From assembly GCA_016195205.1 (NCBI GenBank), contig JACQAB010000190.1, forward strand, positions 1 to 13,374: a stretch of 13,374 nt of DNA. Direction: 5' to 3'. The translations under genes and the position numbers were made by a program. Shown piece by piece: positions 6,412 to 10,478 of this stretch. Below the pieces are notes generated by a model that saw only the letters and a list, made by a program, of their open reading frames with translations, searched no databases and was not told where the DNA came from. The first letter of the stretch is position 1. Each line of letters opens with the position of its first letter. The DNA is from Pseudomonadota bacterium. GTDB taxonomy: Bacteria > Pseudomonadota > Alphaproteobacteria > UBA9219 > RGZA01.

Positions 6412-7113
6412 ATGAACAAAATCTGCTCCTCCGCCGCTGAAGCCCTGAAAGGCGCGCTGCGCGACAACATGGTGATCGCCGCGGGCGGCTTCGGGCTGTG
6501 CGGCATCCCCGAGCATTGCATCACCGCCATCCGCGAAAGCGGCGTAAAAGGCCTCACCGTCATCTCCAACAACGCCGGCGTCGACGGCTTCGGCCTTGGC
6601 GTGCTGCTGGAATCGGGACAGGTGAAAAAAATGATTTCTTCCTATGTGGGCGAAAACAAATTTTTTGCCGAGCTTTATCTCTCCGGAAAGCTTGAAGTGG
6701 AATTCACCCCGCAGGGCACCCTGGCGGAAAGACTGCGCGCCGGCGGCGCGGGCATCCCCGCCTTTTACACGCGCACCACGGCCGGCACCGATTTGGCCAA
6801 GGGCAAGGAAACGCGGGTGTTCGACGGCAAACCCTATGTGATGGAGTTGGGGCTGAAGGCTGATCTGGCCGTCGTCAAGGCCTGGAAGGGCGACAAGGAA
6901 GGCAACCTTATCTACCGCAAGACGGCGCGGAATTTTAATCCGCTTTGCGCCGCGGCGGCGCCCATCACGGTCGCCGAAGTGGAAGAGCTGGTGGAAACCG
7001 GCGCGCTGGATGCCAGCTTCATCCACACGCCGGGTATTTTCGTACAGCGCATCTTCCAGGGCGACCGGTTTGACAAGCGCATTGAGCAAAGAACGTTGAG
7101 AAAAAGGGGCTAA
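6412..7113 (+). CDS. scoA: Succinyl-CoA:3-ketoacid CoA-transferase subunit A
   Basis: With ScoB, this 233-residue subunit forms the enzyme that moves CoA from succinyl-CoA to acetoacetate or another 3-oxoacid, giving acetoacetyl-CoA and succinate, in the use of ketone bodies and possibly polyhydroxybutyrate breakdown. The sequence shows the CoA-transferase family I signature GGFGLCGIPE (residues 25-34), the ISNNAG segment, the glycine-rich FTPQGTLAERLRAGGAGIPAF region cut by the usual conserved residues, and TAGTDLAKGKE. Length is normal. The start at 6412 is the first in-frame start after a stop at 6400 and gives the usual family N-terminus, though no clear Shine-Dalgarno sequence precedes it. 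scoB follows after 74 bases. It diverges from sdhC, whose complex consumes the succinate made here. Confidence 0.95.
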   Translation: MNKICSSAAEALKGALRDNMVIAAGGFGLCGIPEHCITAIRESGVKGLTVISNNAGVDGFGLGVLLESGQVKKMISSYVGENKFFAELYLSGKLEVEFTPQGTLAERLRAGGAGIPAFYTRTTAGTDLAKGKETRVFDGKPYVMELGLKADLAVVKAWKGDKEGNLIYRKTARNFNPLCAAAAPITVAEVEELVETGALDASFIHTPGIFVQRIFQGDRFDKRIEQRTLRKRG

Positions 7114-7175
7114 GGGGCTGGGGGATTCATGGCTAAAGCTTCTTGAGTCCCCAAGCCCCCTAGCCCCTAAGCCCC
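7106..7175. repeat. Large imperfect hairpin between scoA and scoB
   Basis: The outer arms GGGGCTAAGGGGCT (7106-7119) and AGCCCCTAAGCCCC (7162-7175) pair over 14 positions with one A-A mismatch. The inner arms GGGGATTCA (7121-7129) and TGAGTCCCC (7144-7152) pair over 9 positions with one G-T wobble, around a 14-base loop, leaving a bulge of AAGCCCCCT. The last G-C pairs include the scoA stop codon TAA (7111-7113). No T-run follows, so it is not a standard terminator. It could be a dispersed palindromic element, an mRNA-stability or attenuation structure that tunes the ratio of the two subunits. Confidence 0.75.
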
Positions 7176-7187
7176 CGGAGAGAAAAA

Positions 7188-7820
7188 ATGGCCTGGACCC
7201 GTGATCAAATGGTCGCCCGCGCGGCGCTGGAGTTGCAGGACGGCTTCTACGTCAATCTCGGCATTGGCATCCCGACGCTGGTGTCGAACCACATCCCGCC
7301 GAGCATGGATGTCACCCTGCAAAGCGAGAACGGCATGCTGGGCGTGGGGCCGTTTCCGTTCGAGGGCGAGGAAGACCCCGATCTCATCAACGCCGGCAAG
7401 CAAACCGTCACGGCGCTGCCGCGCACCTCTTATTTCGATTCCGCCACCTCGTTCGCCATGATCCGCGGCGGGCATATCGATCTGGCCATTCTGGGCGGCA
7501 TGCAGGTGGCCGAAAACGGCGACCTCGCCAACTGGCTGGTGCCCGGCAAAATGGTGAAGGGCCCCGGCGGCGCCATGGATCTGGTGGTGGGCGTTAAGCG
7601 CGTGGTGGTGGTGATGGAGCAGATGATGAAAGAGGAATCAAAACTGGTCCGGCGCTGCACCCTGCCGTTGACCGGGCAGGGCTGCGTGCACCGGCTGATC
7701 ACCGACCTGGGCGTGATTGATATCGGGAACGGCGGTTTCATGCTGAAAGAACTGGCCGAAGGCGTCACCGTGGAACAAATGAAAAAAAGCACCGCGGCGG
7801 ATTTAAAAATCGGCCTGTAA
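7188..7820 (+). CDS. scoB: Succinyl-CoA:3-ketoacid CoA-transferase subunit B
   Basis: This 210-residue partner of ScoA carries the active site. QSENGMLG (residues 45-52) contains Glu47, the residue that forms the gamma-glutamyl-CoA thioester intermediate in this family. GIGIPT (25-30), RGGHIDLAILGGMQV and the PGKMVKGPGGAMDLV stretch are further family signatures. Length is normal. GGAG at 7177-7180 gives a good ribosome binding site 7 bases before the ATG. This site lies just outside the intergenic hairpin, so folding of the hairpin should not block it, but may separate its translation from that of scoA. The stop is followed after 22 bases by the stop of the convergent S41 peptidase gene, with no obvious terminator between. 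Confidence 0.96.
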   Translation: MAWTRDQMVARAALELQDGFYVNLGIGIPTLVSNHIPPSMDVTLQSENGMLGVGPFPFEGEEDPDLINAGKQTVTALPRTSYFDSATSFAMIRGGHIDLAILGGMQVAENGDLANWLVPGKMVKGPGGAMDLVVGVKRVVVVMEQMMKEESKLVRRCTLPLTGQGCVHRLITDLGVIDIGNGGFMLKELAEGVTVEQMKKSTAADLKIGL

Positions 7821-7842
7821 ATTCTTCTCTCTCAACTGCGTT

Positions 7843-8823
7843 TTATCGTCCTAACCGTCGATGTTCTTTTAATCTCGGTTCTGGCGTAGGTTTATGTTTT
7901 CCGGCAAGCCATTCCATGGCGCTTTGCACCACCGGATTTCGCTCCAGTGGCACGTCTTCTGCCCCCTCCACCACCTCGTCCGGAGAGATTCCCTTGGGAT
8001 AGGCTTGGCCAAGACGATCGGCAAACACGGAAGTAGTCACCACCAGCCTTGCGCCGTCGCTCATTTCATACTGGCTGTTCGAGGTTGAAACGCCCCGCGT
8101 CGCTGCGCCGAAAAAACGCGTATCCGGCCGGTCGCGAAACGCCACGGCGACGGCCTCGCCCGCGCTGCAGGTTTGGTCACCGATAAGCACGGCAACAAAA
8201 GGCTGGTTACCACGCAACCGATGATGCGTTTCCTCTGGAGCTTGCACCTCGCGCACGCAATCCGCATAAGCGCCGCCATCCTTATACGCCCAAAAAATAT
8301 CGGGCTTGCCGCGAGTCTGAAAAGCGCCGACTCTTTCGTCACCCAACAGCGGCCCCAGGCCCGCTAGCATCGGCCACATATTGCCGCCTTTGTTTCCGCG
8401 CAGATCCACGATCCATCCCAGAATGTCCGGGGTGTCGAGCTGCGCGATAAGCTTCTGTATTTTACCGGCATGTTCTTCTCCGGAAATATGCTTATTCTCC
8501 CCAAACCAAGGAATAGAAAGATAGGCCATACGGCCTAGATGACGCCCCTCGGGTTCGGGCGGAGCCGCTGTTTGAATATCGTTCCACTCCGCCGGGGTCA
8601 GAAAAAAACTGTGCCGCTCGCCCAAGTCCTTCAAGGCATCGCGGATGATCCGGTGGGCGTCATCCAGGGTTTGCGCCGTCGCGACCTGCGCCAGAACGCC
8701 GCCGCAAAAATCATCCGTCACCCGCTCTTTATGCAGGAAATGTTCTTTAAGAGTATCCAGCGCATGGCCGACATATTCCTGTGGCGTTTGAGAAGTGGCG
8801 ATGGAATTTTTCGAATCAGTCAT
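7843..8823 (-). CDS. S41-family serine peptidase without signal peptide or PDZ domain
   Basis: This 326-residue protein has an N-terminal helical part (about 1-60), then ERHSFFLTP around His71, DLRGNKGG (140-147) and the nucleophile segment TCSAGEAVAVAF with Ser220. The late GISPDEVVEGAEDVPLERNP segment is typical of S41 C-termini. The region where CtpA-type enzymes have their general-base Lys (FGKG) reads GAATRGVSTSN, with no Lys. This, together with the His in the HSFF segment, fits the tricorn/IRBP-like branch, which uses a Ser-His-based mechanism, rather than the Ser-Lys dyad of carboxy-terminal processing proteases. No signal peptide or PDZ domain is visible, so a cytoplasmic location is likely. 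Substrate is unknown. It stands 83 bases downstream of the iron permease gene on the same strand and is not obviously part of that unit. Confidence 0.85.
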   Translation of the reverse strand: MTDSKNSIATSQTPQEYVGHALDTLKEHFLHKERVTDDFCGGVLAQVATAQTLDDAHRIIRDALKDLGERHSFFLTPAEWNDIQTAAPPEPEGRHLGRMAYLSIPWFGENKHISGEEHAGKIQKLIAQLDTPDILGWIVDLRGNKGGNMWPMLAGLGPLLGDERVGAFQTRGKPDIFWAYKDGGAYADCVREVQAPEETHHRLRGNQPFVAVLIGDQTCSAGEAVAVAFRDRPDTRFFGAATRGVSTSNSQYEMSDGARLVVTTSVFADRLGQAYPKGISPDEVVEGAEDVPLERNPVVQSAMEWLAGKHKPTPEPRLKEHRRLGR

Positions 8824-8906
8824 TTAAATACGGGCCAAAGTTTCGCTTCTAAGAATAGCACATGGCTCGCGCCGAATTATTTTCTTAACCAAATTCTAGG
8901 AAAAAC

Positions 8907-9722
8907 TCACGTCCGCGCCGGGGCTTCCTTGCGCTTGTGCCACAGCACCAGGGCGCTGATCAGGCTTAAGCACACACCGTAAAAAATCAGCTGCATGGCC
9001 GAGGGCGTGGCCATGTAGCCCACCAGCGCGCTTAAAAACTGACCGATCACGCCGTCTTCGGGCAACGCCGCGCTGCTGTCCCATACCGGATCAAGCAGCG
9101 ACGGCAGATACCCCGCCTGAATCAGCTTGCCCGCGCCCTTAGCCGCCATGCCCGAGGCAATCAGCGCCAAAAGCACATTCGTTAAACGGAACATCTGCGC
9201 CACCGGCAGCTTCAAAAATCCCCAATACAAAATCGCGCCGCAGGCCACGCCACCGGCCAGGCCCAGGAAAAACCCGGCCAGCACGCCCGGCGCGTGGTTC
9301 GACTGAATTAGCCCTTCAAGGAACAATACTACTTCCGAACCCTCGCGCATCACCGCCAGCGCCACCACCCCCGCCAGCACGATGATGGGGCGCTTGCCCT
9401 CGCGCACTTCGGCGCCGATCTTGTGCATATCATGCACCATCTCGCGGCCGTGCTTCTGCATCCAGACAATGTGCCAGGTCAGCAGCGCCACCACGGTGAA
9501 TAGAATGACCGCGGCGAAAATTTCCTGCCCGTTGCCGGCGAAGGCCGAAGCCAGGCCTTCCGTGAACAGCGCCACGGCCATCGAGCCCAGCACGCCGAGG
9601 CCCATGCCGCCAAAAATCATGCGGAACGCGCCTGTCACGCCGCGCACCGCGGCCAGGATCACGCATACCACCAGCGCCGCCTCCAGCACTTCACGGAAAA
9701 CAACGATGGCGGCGGCAAACAT
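8907..9722 (-). CDS. FTR1-family high-affinity iron permease
   Basis: This 271-residue inner-membrane protein has seven or so hydrophobic helices. The two diagnostic Fe-binding REXXE motifs are present: REVLE at residues 10-14 in the first helix and REGSE at 126-130 in the fourth. The FTR1/EfeU family imports ferric iron, often after oxidation of ferrous iron by a partner protein. Length is normal for the bacterial form. A periplasmic or cytoplasmic loop (about 88-111) carries His and Lys residues. It starts 21 bases after the stop of the cupredoxin-like gene, so the two form an operon, although no strong Shine-Dalgarno sequence precedes the ATG. No EfeB-type peroxidase or P19/Tp34-type protein is found next to it. 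I give no symbol, since efeU, ftr1 and fetM usage differs between lineages. Confidence 0.93.
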   Translation of the reverse strand: MFAAAIVVFREVLEAALVVCVILAAVRGVTGAFRMIFGGMGLGVLGSMAVALFTEGLASAFAGNGQEIFAAVILFTVVALLTWHIVWMQKHGREMVHDMHKIGAEVREGKRPIIVLAGVVALAVMREGSEVVLFLEGLIQSNHAPGVLAGFFLGLAGGVACGAILYWGFLKLPVAQMFRLTNVLLALIASGMAAKGAGKLIQAGYLPSLLDPVWDSSAALPEDGVIGQFLSALVGYMATPSAMQLIFYGVCLSLISALVLWHKRKEAPART

Positions 9723-9743
9723 GGGAGGATTTTTCGGAGAGGT

Positions 9744-10199
9744 TTAACGCGACTGCTGGTAGGCGTTCCAGCCGGGTTGTGGCACGACCACGCGGCCCTG
9801 GCATGTATCGGCATGGTATTCGCCGATGAAATCATACACGCCCGGTTTCAAGGGGCCTACAGCGATATCCACCACGCCGCCGGCAGGAATAATTTTTTCG
9901 CGTTTCAGGTAACGGCTTTCGAATTCCTCGACCGAGTCATCCTTGTTAACGATATGCAGAATAACTTTCTCGCCCGGGATCAGGGTAATCTGTTCCGGCT
10001 CGAAGCGATGATCCTTGATGATGACGATAATCGAACGCGGGCGGGTGTCGGGCGACTGCACGATCACCTTGGGCGGCGGAAGCACTTCGGTATCGGCAAA
10101 ACTTTTTCCCGCCAGCACCAAAAGCAAACTTAAAACAGCGACGAAAGTGGTGAACAGAACGGCGGTGTTGTCTTTCATGGGCGGCAGTTTTTCGTTCAT
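9744..10199 (-). CDS. Exported cupredoxin-domain protein partnered with FTR1
   Basis: This 151-residue protein has a signal peptide: a charged start, a hydrophobic core at about 13-30 and a likely cleavage after SFA (residue 35). The mature part is a single cupredoxin-like beta-sandwich: IKDHRFEPEQITLIPGEKV (61-79), EEFESRYLKREKIIP (91-105) and LKPGVYDFIGEYHADTCQG (117-135). This set of motifs is typical of the periplasmic cupredoxin encoded beside FTR1 permeases (EfeO N-domain-like), thought to take part in iron oxidation or delivery. Candidate metal ligands are His64, the Glu pair 91-92, His129 and Cys133. Where related proteins often have Ala in the motif HxDTAQG, this one has Cys133. The start at 10199 has AAAGG as a ribosome binding site; a longer reading from a TTG at 10298 lacks support. 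Confidence 0.85.
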   Translation of the reverse strand: MNEKLPPMKDNTAVLFTTFVAVLSLLLVLAGKSFADTEVLPPPKVIVQSPDTRPRSIIVIIKDHRFEPEQITLIPGEKVILHIVNKDDSVEEFESRYLKREKIIPAGGVVDIAVGPLKPGVYDFIGEYHADTCQGRVVVPQPGWNAYQQSR

Positions 10200-10244
10200 G
10201 GCCAGACCTTTAAGATAAGCCCGGGCGGTGGCTTTTTCGTGAAA

Positions 10245-10263
10245 TCCGCGACAAACTCGCGGA
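10245..10263. repeat. Short GC-rich hairpin in the cupredoxin-gene leader
   Basis: TCCGCGA (10245-10251) and TCGCGGA (10257-10263) are perfectly complementary around a 5-base loop, CAAAC. It lies about 46 bases upstream of the cupredoxin-like gene start, within the probable mRNA leader or promoter region. It could be an operator or a leader hairpin; nothing shows which. Confidence 0.45.
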
Positions 10264-10303
10264 AATTCACATCCTTTTCCTAATCCTTTTGCCGCCAAAG
10301 CTG

Positions 10304-10327
10304 CAATTCATTCTTACTATGAAATTG
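10304..10327. promoter_or_regulatory. AT-rich inverted repeat upstream of the iron-uptake operon
   Basis: CAATTCAT (10304-10311) and ATGAAATTG (10319-10327) form a near-perfect inverted repeat (one extra base in the right arm) with a 7-base spacer. Position and AT-rich symmetry suit an operator for an iron-responsive regulator of the Fur or Irr/RirA type, which commonly controls FTR1 operons, but it matches no consensus well enough to name the regulator. Confidence 0.25.
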
Positions 10328-10368
10328 ATGAAGAAATCTTAAATTCCTGGGCTTTAAAAGCGTGTCTG

Positions 10369-10433
10369 GTTAATATCACTATGATTAACAAGGATTTTTT
10401 TACTTTCAAAGTGTTAAAATAACCTTTTGTTAA
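10369..10433. promoter_or_regulatory. Cluster of GTTAA repeats upstream of the wall-hydrolase gene
   Basis: GTTAA occurs at 10369, 10413 and 10429 on the + strand and once inverted (TTAAC, 10385-10389). The first and the inverted copy form an inverted repeat, GTTAAT-N9-ATTAAC (10369-10389). The 10413 copy is part of GTTA-AAA-TAAC. Start-to-start spacings of 16 bases occur twice (10369 to 10385, and 10413 to 10429). This resembles a multi-site operator region, but in AT-rich sequence some of it could be chance. Confidence 0.3.
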
Positions 10434-10469
10434 GCACAAAATAGATAAAATTGTTTCAATATTTTCGCT

Positions 10470-10473
10470 AGGA
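10470..10473 (+). promoter_or_regulatory. Ribosome binding site of the large wall-hydrolase gene
   Basis: AGGA lies 5 bases before the ATG at 10479, within TAGGAAAAAC. It supports this start, which also places the lysozyme-like domain at the very N-terminus with no signal sequence. Confidence 0.55.
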
Positions 10474-10478
10474 AAAAC

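Noticed and set aside
6337..7089. A 250-codon open frame antisense to scoA
   Set aside because: It overlaps a fully supported ScoA and has no motif or ribosome binding site; it is a shadow frame.
10200..10298. An N-terminal extension of the cupredoxin-like protein from a TTG
   Set aside because: It would bury the signal peptide inside the chain and has no ribosome binding site, whereas the ATG at 10199 has one.
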